From positions 62,001 through 126,000 of the forward strand of contig QVRM01002267.1 in assembly GCA_003439945.1 (NCBI GenBank): a DNA stretch of 64,000 nucleotides, written 5' to 3'. The notes under the pieces were generated by a model. That model made no database searches. It was not told the DNA's origin and saw only the letters and a list, made by a program, of their open reading frames with translations. The stretch is from Dermanyssus gallinae (Eukaryota; Arthropoda; Arachnida; Mesostigmata; Dermanyssidae). The position numbers were made by a program, and so were the translations under genes. This document shows positions 46,597-57,988 of the stretch, piece after piece (the stretch's first letter is position 1; every line of letters begins with the position of its first letter).

Positions 46597-46975
46597 GGGG
46601 GTGTTCAAATTAAAAAGTACGAAACTTGGTAACAAAACCAGTCGAAATTGGATGCAATGAAGTGTACAACGAGGTTGTTCGCATACACAGGCGCATGCGC
46701 ATAAAAATCACTCTGCTTTCTCAATAACTTGCGCTCAACAAGTTACTGAGAAAGTGAAAAACCGTTTTCGTGAAAACCATTATGGTGCGAGTAATGACTG
46801 GACGCCAGGCCAAGCAAACCTGGTAATCACAGTCGAACTCATCATCTATAAGGTATTCTGGGAACAAGGAATCCTTCGGCTCGTTAAACGGTGGCATAGT
46901 TATGCTCAGGCCACTGGTGATTACTTTTGTATGAAGACTTAAATTATGCCCACAGTGTCGTTTCGCGTTATTAAA
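46597..46975 (+). mobile_element. Internally deleted mariner relic in unit 2-3 spacer
   Basis: Same start as the 42150 copy (GGGGGTGTTCAAATTAAAAAG). It keeps TVELI from the N-terminal half and jumps to FWEQGILRLVKRWHSYAQAT at the C-terminal end. The flank before it resembles that of the unit 1 copy, suggesting it was copied with the unit and then deleted internally. Confidence 0.66.
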
Positions 46976-47083
46976 CAATCATTTATATACTGCATTTATA
47001 CATAAATATGTCATAAATAATCTGCATTTAAACATAAATATGTACATTCATATTTAAGTATATATAACAGTATGCCTTCGTGT

Positions 47084-47142
47084 ATTTGTATTTGCCCGCC
47101 ATAATCTCGTATCCTATGCGCTGTCCAGCTGGTAGCAAGGCT
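47084..47142 (+). promoter_or_regulatory. Cassette 17 promoter element (A-type)
   Basis: TTTGTATTTGCCCGCCATAA followed by TCTCGTATCC, then CTGGTAGCAAGGCTTCC. It is about 240 bp before the ATG. Confidence 0.63.
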
Positions 47143-47323
47143 TCCAAAGATTGCCATAATGGAGGCTATCGAGTTCAACGAGCTGAGCGTTGCCATTCGG
47201 TTTCAGTCTTTAGGCCAGCAGCTAGATCTGCGCTGTTTAGGTTACAAAGTTGCAAACGAGACAGTGGTTAACACGGTTGTTGTTGTTGTTATGCTGAAGT
47301 GAAGACAGTGTTTTGCAGCTGAG

Positions 47324-48035
47324 ATGTGTTGGCATCACAGTTCGGTTTTGCTGCTGAAGGCGTCATCCTATCCTGTCCTTTTTAGTGTGCTTGTCGGCTT
47401 CGTAATTAGCCAACACTCTAACGTCGCCCACGGTGAGTTCTTCTGATGTTTACTACCAGGTCGTGTGAACAGATCGTCATGCGTGCCAGCATGACCAGTT
47501 TTTTGAATTTATTACAAATTTGCTTTTTTGCTGACGCAACCTACAAGGCTGTCGTTTGAACGTCCATCCCTGACGCTTAAAATCGACCACTTCTACTGGC
47601 TAGGCGTCATTCATGGGCGCATTCCATCGTGGCCATTTCATGTAGCGTTTAACGCCGCCTTATATATACACCTATAAAACCTCTAGAGGTAGCCAGGAGT
47701 TAGTTTCTAATAAATGATGCCAAACCCGCAACCTATTGCCGGTTGTGTAGAGTCAACTGTTGTCCTGGAGCCGCTTCGGGCGCCGGCTGCGGCCGCCAAG
47801 GTTGGTAAATCGGTGTCGCTCATGTGCACCGTGTCGGAAGGCCAAAACGTGGCCTTTTCATGGACGAAAGACGGCCTCTTGCTCAAGGAGGGCAATAACG
47901 TCCATATGCTTAGCTCGAGAGTGATGTCCGTTCTCACGGTCGAGAAGGTGACGAACTCTGAACGAGGTGTGTACACCTGTATCGCCTCGAATGGATTATC
48001 GGAGGATCGCGCTTCAGCTCACCTGGACGTCGAAG
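47324..48035 (+). CDS. Dscam: Short Dscam variable cassette 17 (unit 3, A-type)
   Basis: Leader exon 47324-47432 starts MCWHHSSVLLLKASSYPVLF, with donor GTGAGT. The 318-bp intron ends GGTTGTGTAG. Ig exon 47751-48035 (95 codons) encodes STVVLEPLRAPAAAAKVGKS, SLMCTVSEGQNV, FSWTKDGLLL, ERGVYTCIASN and LSEDRASAHLDVEG. It is the only A-type member of the three units with an intact frame. In the F-strand region Glu replaces the usual Asp (SERGVYTC). Confidence 0.88.
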
Positions 48036-48417
48036 GTGAGCAAGCGGGTCGGCGTCACGCCTCGTTCGTGAGTCTGTGACTTTATACACGTAGCTTGTTA
48101 AAGTTCCTATTCTATTTTACATAGTCGTCAAAAATATTCGACTTCATCTTGCAAAGTGGTCTATAGCTACTAAAAGATTTATCTGATAAAACGGTGTATT
48201 ACTTAGGAATTCATCTATGATGACTGAATTTCTTTCTTGTTATTCGACGCAGGAGTCAACTATCTGCTTGTTCTAGTGTAAAGATGAATCATTTAGTTTG
48301 CTTATGTGACTATTGAAATATTAGTTTATAATTATGTTAAATCAATAATCATAGTTATATAAACAGTAACGCAATGGAGATTGTTTATTATAATAACTTA
48401 AACTCAATCTACATATA

Positions 48418-48470
<53 letters not shown>

Positions 48471-48955
48471 TTACAGATGTAAATATATTTTTACGTTTGT
48501 AGAAAATATTGTCATGATTTATTAATCATTTATAATACGTTTGTACACTCGGCAGTGCTCGCCTTGATATACATGTATACACATGTTTCTATGTTTACTA
48601 ATATGTACGAAATTCAAGCAATGGTTTGCGCGTGCCGTGACTGCCCAGCATGGTTTTTGATATTGTCAACGGGCTATTGTTTTCACTATAGGTACTAGTT
48701 TTCTACTATGTTTAGTTATAGCCACAGGCGTAACTAAGTTACTTCTTTATATACGGCTGCCGATTATAGTATTAGACTTTTCTGCTTATTATTTAAATAT
48801 TCTGTGCTCGGTCGAGGTCGACAAATATTGGTGTCATAGTCCTACGTGATGGAGATGGTGTCCACACACAGGGCTGTTCACATTCATATGGCTGCCGGCA
48901 ACCCACTCTGTGGACATATTTTAAGCTGGAACGACGGAGCCTTTATCGTTTGAGA
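48036..48955. repeat. Spacer inside unit 3
   Basis: Paralogous to the spacers of units 1 and 2. (TA)n at about 48420-48463. No gene. Confidence 0.6.
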
Positions 48956-49016
48956 TTCAAATTTACGCTCCGTAACCTCGTTGGCAGCAAGCGTCCACCA
49001 CTGCTCGAGGCTAGCC
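48956..49016 (+). promoter_or_regulatory. Cassette 18 promoter element (B-type)
   Basis: TTCAAATTTACGCTCCGTAA followed by CCTCGTTGGC, then CTCGAGGCTAGCC. It is about 155 bp before the ATG. Confidence 0.63.
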
Positions 49017-49111
49017 AGATGCCGAAGCAAGAACTAAAGGCTCTTCTAACTAGCGGCCAATTCGCGCTCGACAAACGCAGCCATCATATCGTATCGTCTT
49101 GTCGCGTCGAA

Positions 49112-49745
49112 ATGACGTCGCTGTTGTTCAGCCGGTGTTCCCGCCCAAGGCGTGATGGCTTGCATTGGATAATTGTGATCTTGTTGATGCTGATCCAGTT
49201 GATGCGTCCTGGTGCTGGATACGCCGCTTCTTCCTCGGTCCACTTGAGTGGTACGTACGCAATTCAGTGGCACTCTGACGTTTGTGCAAATGTTTGCTGC
49301 TGACTGTCGTCGTAAAGAGCTTCCATTGTCTCTCTGCCTAGCTATCTGTCTAGCGATTTCTAATGCCAACAGCAATTTTTCTGCAGTCAGCGGCTGTAGA
49401 TGATCTTTGGTCCGTGACGACGACAATCTATGTAGAGTAAACTGATGACTGAGTTTGATGGGCTCGCAGATACGCTTTCGTTGAGGATTCATGCGCCAGA
49501 TTCGGTGAAGGCGGGCAGAGCCGTCGCGATTTTGTGCACGCTCGCCGAAGGTCGAAGCGCGACATTCTCGTGGACGAAAGACGGGCTTCTGTTGCGCCAG
49601 AGCGAACGGATAGAGATTTTAAGCTCGCGCAAGGCGTCCACTCTAAGCATTGAAGATATCCGAGCGTCCGATCAGGGCAACTACACTTGTATAGGCAGTT
49701 CGGCGGGCTCCGAAGATCGCATTACAGCCCGGTTGTCTGTCGAAG
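49112..49745 (+). CDS. Dscam: Short Dscam variable cassette 18 (unit 3, B-type)
   Basis: Leader exon 49112-49250 starts MTSLLFSRCSRPRRDG, with core LHWIIVILLMLIQLM and donor GTACGT. The 219-bp intron ends GGGCTCGCAG. Ig exon 49470-49745 (92 codons) encodes LSLRIHAPDSVKAGRAVAIL, Cys, ATFSWTKDGLLL, DQGNYTCIGSS and SEDRITARLSVEG before donor GTACTT. It differs from cassette 16 at only a few residues (NSRKTS to SSRKAS, V to I, T to A), so the duplication is recent. Confidence 0.88.
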
Positions 49746-50822
49746 GTACTTGTACTAAGCATAATAGTGTTTGATCGGTATAGATAAGAGTAACATGTAG
49801 AGATGATGACAATTGGTTAGAACTCGCCGCTCTTGTTGGGTTGATCCCTCTATATTGACTATTAACACATCACGTATACAACGCTTTACTGGTTAGTTGT
49901 TGCCTTTTATCTATAAAATTTAGTATTCAGAACTTAACGATACCCTGTCACGAACATACAACTTGGTCTCAGTTAATCTGCTTAAACTATTCTGCCTAAC
50001 AATGTTAAGTTACACACTTAACGGTGGTCACATATAGTATCAGTCTAGAACATCTAGAACATCCGTCTAGATTAGTGCAGGTACGAATGCCACTAATGCG
50101 GTCAGTCGATTTTAGCGTCGTGCTAGTAAAAATGTAATTGTTTATACACAAATACTTATGATTCGATCGAGCATATAAAGTGGTTCTGCTGGATGCACAC
50201 GCTTATTTTATGAAGTGTTGTTATGCAGCTGATGGCGCCATACCTAAGAAGCACATATATATATAGATAAAATGCCCCAGCTGGTTAAGATTAACTAATT
50301 GAGCCTAGTGGATGCCCCCAGACCGTTCTCCCTGCAGCCATGAAGGAGACTATTGTTACCTTTTGTATCGAGCATCTGAGCCCATATTCGTGTTAGCGGC
50401 GAATATATGTCGGCGTAAGTGAACGTAAACGTTAGCCTGCAAAACTAGGCATATCAGTTCGTAACGAGCATATAGCAATGAACCTAGAGCCAAGTGCATT
50501 CATTTGCCATAACCGCCGCTGATGCGGGTTTACGCCACGCGTACCTTCTGGTATTTTTCTTGCCGGCAATTATCTTACTTTTGTCGAGAGACACGACGCA
50601 GATCCACGCAGGTACATACGTCTCTTTATATGTGTTCAAATAATGGCACACGAACATCTTATTGTCTGCGAGCATTATCTAAACCTAGCGCATATAGCGC
50701 AATTTAACAGTATATTTTTTCTCCTATCTACTTCAAATTAGATAAAAGATGATCGTAAAATTTGTTTTCTTAACTTTGTAATAATATAATATTGGTACAT
50801 TCATAGAAAATAAATGTAAGCT

Positions 50823-50856
<34 letters not shown>

Positions 50857-51360
50857 GGGGTAGATGGTGATGTAACATATCTTTGATTGAGACAGCTTCT
50901 CGTGTTTGTCTTTTTGTCCGACCATAGCCGATTATAGCATTCACCGTTTCTAAATTGAAAACCGTGAGAATCACTAGAGAGTGGCCGATCCAGAACTTGA
51001 ACCCACGACTTCCGGAATGTAAGGGAATAACTTTGACACTAAGTCACAATGTGCAGTACAATCGGTGATAAAAAGTACGTCATTAATTACATTTGTTTAA
51101 GTCGATGACTAGCTAGATTAGGAAAAACATTTCTAAGGAAATTGTTTGAACCGATTACTGACTACAAAGAAGCAGCAATATGCGTAGACCGACGCATTGT
51201 TCATATACCGTTTATATACGCATCCCAATTTCTTTTTATATCCTCTCCAAGTATAGAGACTTAGCACATCCGCGCATATAATTGGTGATTATCTTTAAAA
51301 CAATACTTTTATATATACAGCTAGTCAATTGTGTGGGCTAGCAGCTCTATCCGCTCTGCG
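49746..51360. repeat. Spacer 18-19 with reverse-orientation SINE
   Basis: The first part (to about 50230) is the unit 3 copy of the B-cassette 3' spacer, without TA array or mariner. (TA)n lies at about 50825-50852. At 50930-51060 the minus strand has a tRNA-derived SINE of family B (GACTTAGTGTCAAAGTTATT, GTCGTGGGTTCAAGTTCTGG), related to 4640-4860. No gene. Confidence 0.55.
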
Positions 51361-51420
51361 TTTGAACATTTAGCGCCGGACTCTCGTTCCCAGGCGCTTG
51401 TTTGCCCTGGAAAGGAGGCG
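51361..51420 (+). promoter_or_regulatory. Cassette 19 promoter element
   Basis: TTTGAACATTTAGCGCCGGA followed by CTCTCGTTCC, then GGAAAGGAGGCG. The second box is weak. It is about 210 bp before the ATG. Confidence 0.58.
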
Positions 51421-51569
51421 TTTCAGCGTCTCCAGAGGCATCTCACCATAATCTCGATGTTGGTTGTCAGTGAACTCGATGCTGGCACTCTGTTCAGACC
51501 AGAGCAGCCAGAGCACCTGGCAGTGTTTCAGACTGGTTGTAGTTGCGGACTGCTTTGGTTTGATGTGCA

Positions 51570-52361
51570 ATGTCTAATAAGCGTGCAGCGTGCTCGTTAT
51601 ACAGCTGGTGTGCCGTCGTCTGGTTGACGCTATGGATCGAACCACATCATTACCAGGGTTATGCCGGTATGTATCCAGTCCGCGTTTTGGTTGCCTGCTA
51701 TTGTTTAAACAGTAGTCGAAGTAAGCACCTAGTCTAGCACGATTGTGGTGCAATATTTTCTCATCTGATCAGCTTATGAAGCGTCCGTGCTTGCTGCTGA
51801 AGTCATCGTCATCGACATTGGCCGGCCTGCCTTAATGTAAGCAGTTGGTGGGTGGTGGTCAAAGTGCAAGAGTTCCATGAACTCTGGGTTGTTGTTGTTG
51901 TCGTAGTAGTAGTAGAAGTAGTAATAGCACTAAAATTGGTAGTTTCATAATCGTACTCGTAAGAAAGAATCACAGTCATAAGGATGATATACAAGATCTG
52001 CACTGACCACGGATGTGTCGCGTGTTAGAGGCGCCGCTGTTGCTAGAGCCGTTGACGCCGCGTTCCGTGAAGGCCGGAAAATCTGTCTCGCTGACGTGCT
52101 CTTTGGCCGAAGGGCGTCACGCTGAGTTCTCGTGGAGTAAGGACGGGCTGCGACTTGTGTCCTCCGCTGCACCATCAGCGCAGCCACCGGGACTCATTAG
52201 CAGCTACGGTGGCAGCAGTGCGCGAATTCAGATCTTGAACACGCGAAAGTCGTCCTTGTTGAATATCGACGACGTCGAGAGCTCCGACCAGGGGCTCTAT
52301 ACGTGCGTGGCGCGAAGCAATGCCGTCGAACAACGCACGTCAGCTCGGCTAACTGTTGAAG
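51570..52361 (+). CDS. Dscam: Short Dscam variable cassette 19 (leader + enlarged Ig1 exon)
   Basis: Leader exon 51570-51666 (32 codons + 1 base) starts MSNKRAACSLYS and has core WCAVVWLTLWI, ending at donor GTATGT. The upstream open frame in another phase is not used. The 362-bp intron ends TGTCGCGTGTTAG. Ig exon 52029-52361 (111 codons) is the longest in the array: LLLEPLTPRSVKAGKSVSLT, Cys, AEFSWSKDGLRL, then a roughly 19-residue insertion rich in Ser, Ala, Pro and Gly (SSAAPSAQPPGLISSYGGSS) before the D strand, then DQGLYTCVARS and VEQRTSARLTVEG. The phase is kept, so the exon should work. Confidence 0.85.
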
Positions 52362-53827
52362 GTAGCGTGCCGTAGCTAGACGCAGAGGAGACGCACGCCG
52401 CTGCAGAGACATTACCAGAATATAGAACAAACTTAATAATTATGATAAACAATTAATTCTGTTTTTGTGACCTAAAAGGTGTGAGTACAAGCAATACATG
52501 GTGTTGACATGTGTTCAGACACGTTATCATTCTTATTATTATTGCGAAACGTTCTAACTTCCAGTTTGACTGTGGCGAAACGTTTTAACTTCCAGTTTGG
52601 CTGTGGCGAATCTTTTTTTTTTGCCGCATATTAATCGTGTAGGGAGGACCATCTTTACTGCCTGCCTGGCGTCGTGGTTATAGATATTGACTCATACTAA
52701 TCGCGTACTACAAATGTGGGTAATTTGTGCTGTAACTGTATGGCAGATACGTATATGTATCCATACACAGTGTATAAATGTAGGAGTGGTAGCTGTTTAG
52801 ACACTTATATCTCGTACGATACGTAATAATAGGGCATAAAGCAGCAAAATTACGCAAAGTGAATTGTGTATGTCTTATACGTAGTAAATGGCTTTAGAGC
52901 GCATATTCACTTTAAGATTTACTTTCATCATGCTAAGCGTCTAGAAATCTCTCTGTTTAGTGTAGATTAACAGTAATCCACAGGATGGCAAAAGTTCGTG
53001 TTAGGCGCTATTTCAAAATCCCAAATAAGTAGAACAGATACGTGGTATTGGCTAAGTCCGGTAGCAGATGGAAAAACTGCAAAACAGGGTTGCCGGATTA
53101 TTAGATTGTTTGCATTGACACTCTATTGACCACAGTTAGCCAAATAAGAACATTTGGTCACGGCGCGATCGGCGTGGAGTGGTTAGATACTATGTTCATT
53201 TGTTATGCTACTGAACTTGAGGTGTTATTAACCGGCCTCTTTTCAAACGTAATGTATTGTTTCTTAAAATACGCGTATGAAATGAGTGATTAAACTTAAC
53301 GTAAAATTCTCTTATGCTAATTTTAAAACCCACTTTTCTGGCAAATTCGATTGCATAAAAAAAGAAAAGCATCACTCTTTACCGGCGAAGTCACACCAAA
53401 ACTGACAAATGTATAAGCGTTCTGTTTTGCGACCATATTTTTCTGTACTGTGAAACCAATTCTAACTTGAAGATCTGCTACGCAGCCGAATATGCATCAA
53501 GTACTCTATATGCATATATGAACAAAGCCTGCATAACAAGATGCCTATATTTATTTAACTCATAATAAGGTCTAAACAACAAGCCTCCATATAACGATTA
53601 TAGAAGGCTTATGTAAAGATAGATGTGATAACTTGGGCAAACGTAAGAAGCACGTAGGTGATCGTTCCAGTTCATGCCTTAACACCGCCCTTAAAACTAT
53701 CCTAGTTGGTAGCGTTCATACTTGCTTGGTTGAACCCGATCGTGTATCCTCGATCAATTCTGCATCAAAGCTGCTAGTACTGCATGTCACACTCGATTTA
53801 TTCCGATTTATCCGCGCGCTGTCGAAG
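52362..53827. other. Spacer 19-20
   Basis: AT-rich sequence without TA arrays. A short direct repeat (GCGAAACGTTCTAACTTCCA / GCGAAACGTTTTAACTTCCA) lies near 52541-52600. I see no gene, SINE or transposon remnant. Confidence 0.45.
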
Positions 53828-53886
53828 TTTAAAGTGTGCCGCCAAGGTCTCCTGCCCAGTTGCGCTGGTCGACCGGTAGCGAGGCT
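53828..53886 (+). promoter_or_regulatory. Cassette 20 promoter element
   Basis: TTTAAAGTGTGCCGCCAAGG followed by TCTCCTGCC, then CCGGTAGCGAGGCTTTT. The second box is perfect. It is about 165 bp before the ATG. Confidence 0.63.
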
Positions 53887-53992
53887 TTTTCCTCCGTTCT
53901 CCATCTTTCATCCACCCTGCATTGGCTGGGTCAAAGCATTGCCGGCTGAGTTTTCTTCAGTCGTTGCTGGTGGTGGTTGCTCAGCCATCATC

Positions 53993-54528
53993 ATGTTGGA
54001 AACACCGCTACAGCGGATCCTGCTACTGTTACTGACTGTGTTTTCCCGTCCATCATGGTGTAGTGCATCTCCAGGGGCAACGGTAACAGGTATGTCGTCG
54101 GCACTGTTTCATTGGGCATTCGCCCTCGATATTGCTTTGCTGCCCGAGGTTACTGAAGCCAAAAGACCTCGCTGATTCACGGCGGCAAAGGTTGGCTCAT
54201 TTGCTGAAAAGCAGCGTTTTTGGTTCATTATCCGCAGATGGCTCAGATGATAGGTCGATCGCTGTCCAAAAGCTGTCTCCGCTGTCAACTCGAGTGGGAT
54301 CTTCGGTGGCTTTCACGTGTCTGCTATCGCGTGGTCAGAATGTGGTGTTCTCCTGGACAAAAGATGGCCTTGTGGTCCGCGAGAGCGATCGATTTCAAAT
54401 ACTGAACACTCGAAGGACGTCGATGTTGAGCATTGACGACGTCGTTGCGTCTGATCGCGGCGCGTATACGTGCGTTGCCAGCAACACCTTCACTGAGGAT
54501 CGAACCACAGCCATTCTCAGTGTTCAAG
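53993..54528 (+). CDS. Dscam: Short Dscam variable cassette 20 (leader + Ig1 exon)
   Basis: Leader exon 53993-54089 starts MLETPLQRILLLLLTVFSRP and ends at donor GTATGT. A much longer open frame begins upstream but crosses the promoter element, so this Met is preferred. The 148-bp intron ends TTATCCGCAG. Ig exon 54238-54528 (97 codons) encodes SIAVQKLSPLSTRVGSSVAF, TCLLSRGQNV, FSWTKDGLVV, DRGAYTCVASN and TEDRTTAILSVQG. It pairs with cassette 21 (shared VGSSVAFTC, RFQILN, RTSMLSIDDV). Confidence 0.88.
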
Positions 54529-54627
54529 GTACGACATAAAATTCACCGATCGAGAAGCTGTCTGCCAGTACAGTGCTCCGCCCTCTCCTCTGCGTGTATT
54601 TATGTATTTAAAAATATCGGCGTATAG

Positions 54628-54671
<44 letters not shown>

Positions 54672-55452
54672 CCACTTTGTTCGTAAAGCATTTGTGGGCA
54701 ACACGTAATACCAGCTATTATGTGTACTCAATAATATCAACGGTCTAAATCCGTATGCAAGGCCGCGCGTGAAAATGTCTTATTAACGAGTATGTTACAA
54801 ACAAAATAAGATGTTTTTTTGTGAAATCATATTATGTTTGTAATTTACAGTAATAATTATACGCAATTACGCACATTTTATTCCGTCGAACTGAGACTGT
54901 ATAGCATGGAGCTCTCTAGTCTGCTTTGGAATGAATGAAATATCCATGTGTTTGATTAGTATAATAGCAATTCGCTAATGCATTCTGGTACCTGCGCTAA
55001 AATGCATGCAGTACCTGTAATACTTAATGAGCCCAGTGCAAACACAATAATCAGGCATGTATGCTACTGTAGGATGTTTAAATAAATACGTTAAGGATTT
55101 AACACATACTTCATTTGAGATTTTGATTATATACAACGTAAAGTTTCTGGAGGCTCGAGTTGCCACACACCAACGAATTATTTTTAACGACAGACTAGGC
55201 TGGAGTTGGGGATTCTCACAGAACGAGAGGTCGAGAACGAGGTTTCTCACAGAGAAAAAATGGTGATTATGCATTTTACCTTAGGCATTATAACTGGGCG
55301 AATCCCAACACCGGAATTATGAATATTAGCATGTATATTTTTTGGTTCTGCCAGAATACGTATAATTTATAGTACATGAGTTATGTGCACGTTGTATTGA
55401 GGATGGTGCGCTGGTCATGTTTACTGGGCAGCGTCACTGCGCCTTAAGTGAG
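54529..55452. repeat. Spacer 20-21
   Basis: (TA)n at about 54630-54662; otherwise AT-rich with nothing recognised. Confidence 0.5.
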
Positions 55453-55511
55453 TTTGAATTTCCGCGCCAACGTCTCGTTACGAGCTCCACCCGCGTTGTG
55501 GAAACGAGGCT
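55453..55511 (+). promoter_or_regulatory. Cassette 21 promoter element
   Basis: TTTGAATTTCCGCGCCAACG followed by TCTCGTTAC, then GGAAACGAGGCTTTTT. Both boxes are clear. It is about 155 bp before the ATG. Confidence 0.65.
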
Positions 55512-55607
55512 TTTTGTGAACGCTTGCGTCGGAGCCGTTTCATTTCGAGCTTTTGGCATCTACGGAATTTAGTCGCTTCTCAGTCGTCACCAGATGATGA
55601 CTTCACC

Positions 55608-56163
55608 ATGTGGCAGGACAAACTCTCGCTGTTGTGCATTCGAGTGTTACTTGTGTCGTCTCTTGGTGGAATCTTAAGCCCCTTCGCAACGACAACATCA
55701 ACCGGTGCGTATATCTTAGGTGCGACGCGCACCAGACTTTATGATTTGTTCCCCTCTGTCTGTCTATCACGTTTCTCTCATACGGCTGTGTTCGCTTTCT
55801 AAGCGCTCCGCCCAAATTGTGACAGTAATGATCGGAAAGCAACGAGCTAATGTAGAGAACCCGACTGGTCCGGTTGTGCAGATGGCGATGCAATCTCGAT
55901 ACAAAAGCTCGTGTCGCAGTCGGCCAAGGTGGGATCTTCCGTAGCGTTTACATGCTCGCTGCTGCGAGGCCGAGGCGTGACGTTCTCCTGGGCCAAGGAT
56001 AACCTCCTGATTAAGGAGAGCGACCGTTTTCAAATTCTAAACTCTCGCAGAACCTCGATGCTCAGCATTGACGATGTTCTTGCCTCGGATAGAGGCGCAT
56101 ACACGTGTGTCGCCAGTAATGACGCAACCGAGGATCGCACCACGGCAGTTCTCACCGTGCAAG
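55608..56163 (+). CDS. Dscam: Short Dscam variable cassette 21 (leader + Ig1 exon)
   Basis: Leader exon 55608-55704 starts MWQDKLSLLCIRVLLVSSLG and ends at GTGCGT. The 177-bp intron ends CCGGTTGTGCAG. Ig exon 55882-56163 (94 codons) encodes AISIQKLVSQSAKVGSSVAF, TCSLLRGRGV, FSWAKDNLLI, DRGAYTCVASN and TEDRTTAVLTVQG. It is a sister of cassette 20. The usual Asp-Gly turn (KDG) is KDN here, the only such change in the array. Confidence 0.88.
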
Positions 56164-56505
56164 GTACTACTGTGGGCTCTCATGCAAGCCATGCGAGTTT
56201 TGTGTTGCATCGCGCAAAAATGTGATTTTTTTCAAACAGCTTGCTTTCCGTCATATTAGAAATTATTATATTTATTCACAGGTGGCATAATAGAATAACC
56301 TTAGTGAGATACAACTCCCAGCGGATGATTTTACCGTTTTTGCGCTCGTTGCTTTCTTCGTTGAGATTGTTCTGACTGAATATGTAGTGGGGTAATTGAA
56401 AGTACAGCACTTTATCGAAATTGCTGAGAACCGCTTTGCAATTTTCGATATCATTTGTGCTAATGGTCCCGCATATATGTGCAACTATTATCATAGTAAT
56501 GCCGT

Positions 56506-56560
<55 letters not shown>

Positions 56561-57224
56561 CTGAGTACCGAAATATATGCAACACACAATATTAGCACCT
56601 GTTTGTTCCAAAATATTAGAATTTATTTTCGTCACTTGTGGCCTTTTATTTATCATTTAAACTATGCACTAGCTGGCTTATGCAGACATTCTATCTGTAA
56701 GGTTTGTTTAGTGATGTGGATAGAGCCAGATAGAGTAACTTCCTTTGCTGCAATTATTTTCTTATTATTTTGCGACTAGATCGTATGGATATTGCTTCCG
56801 ATAAAAAAAAAAAAAAACGGAAAAACTGCATAATACATTTCATAACTAATTATGTGTAAATACTTATCTGTAGATCTTTGTACGCGCGGCGGAGCTATTG
56901 TTGCATCTGTAAAACGATTAGTTTAAATTAAGGAGCAATTTACTTAATACATTTAATTTAGATATGGCGAAATCTATATATATATATAGAGGTTGGTTAA
57001 AAACAATATAATTCATACATACAATCTAAAAAAACTGAAAAAATATGCTTGTTTGAATAAAAATAAGACATATTAGTTTATTATATATGGTTGGCATTTA
57101 TTAAGTTGTCGGTCTTGTGTTGGGGGTGGGCTCAGATCTAAAACCGACCGCTTAAAATAAATTTGCATAGTGTTCATATCAGATATGCAGTAAATTTTAA
57201 TATGCTTTAACTTTTCTAAAGCAG

Positions 57225-57307
<83 letters not shown>

Positions 57308-57449
57308 TTATTTATGTGGAATTAATGTATAATTATCTAAATATATTTTTAATTGCCGAAGTCATAAATATAATTCCGCAGTGTTCCATGTTACGATCGA
57401 TTAAGATGGCAAACCAAAACCCATTCGGCATTTCCACCGTTGGCGCTGT
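56164..57449. repeat. Spacer after cassette 21
   Basis: (TA)n at about 56511-56557 and a long pure tract at about 57229-57301; an A13 run near 56800. No gene. Confidence 0.55.
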
Positions 57450-57790
57450 TATTTGAAGTTGGCTCCTAAGCCTCGTTCCCAGAACCCAGCCAATCCTTTA
57501 ACTGGGCTAATTCTGGCTGAAACAGCAGCAGCAGCTGGTAGAGACACTCTACGTGGACGGCAATAATCGACTCAAATGTGTCACCGCTAACACCTATGTT
57601 GCTTTAAGCGTCTCGTCATTCTCCTGTCTTAAGGATGGCAGACTGCTCACGTCAAGAAGCGATCACATTTACATCAAGCATTCACTCCCACGAGATGTTT
57701 TCGCTCAAACTCAGTGCCATCCGCTCGATCCCACAGAGCTTACGACGACTCCGGTTCGTATGCCTCGACGGCGACAGTGTCGCAGTGGCA
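57450..57790 (+). pseudogene. Relic short Dscam cassette
   Basis: 57452-57480 (TTTGAAGTTGGCTCCTAAGC then CTCGTTCC) resembles the first box of the promoter element. About 60 bp on, the sequence reads RLKCVTANTYVAL, SVSSFSCLKDGRLLTSR and then, after a frame change, YDDSGSYASTATVSQ. This follows the Ig exons of cassettes 22-24 (VSFSWFKDGRLL; DSGNYACLANN). The C-strand Trp is now Cys, the F-strand Cys is now Ser, and the leader exon and intron are missing. It is a dead, partly deleted cassette. Confidence 0.6.
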
Positions 57791-57929
57791 TATTGACTAA
57801 GCGCGTATCGGATTGTGTGATAATATCGCTACAAAATCTGTTTTGCAATATCGTCGCAATGAAGATGACATACCGCCGCATAACACGCGTATGTCGCATT
57901 GAGATTGGTTTAGCCCGCCTTTGAAGTAC

Positions 57930-57988
57930 TTGAAAACTGGCGCCGTGGTCTCGACCTCATCGACTTGAGCTGCTGGTAACGAGAGTAG
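57930..57988 (+). promoter_or_regulatory. Cassette 22 promoter element
   Basis: TTGAAAACTGGCGCCGTGG followed by TCTCGACC, then CTGGTAACGAGAGTAG. It is about 450 bp before the ATG, the longest spacing seen. Confidence 0.62.

Noticed and set aside
51777..51840. Alternative cassette 19 leader (MKRPCLLLKSSSSTL...)
   Set aside because: It meets an in-frame TAA before the nearby GTAAGC and does not end in phase 1. The leader at 51570-51666 fits both rules.
53633..54175. 180-codon frame ending after the cassette 20 leader
   Set aside because: It crosses the promoter element and the leader donor. Only the last Met, before the hydrophobic core, fits the leader pattern.
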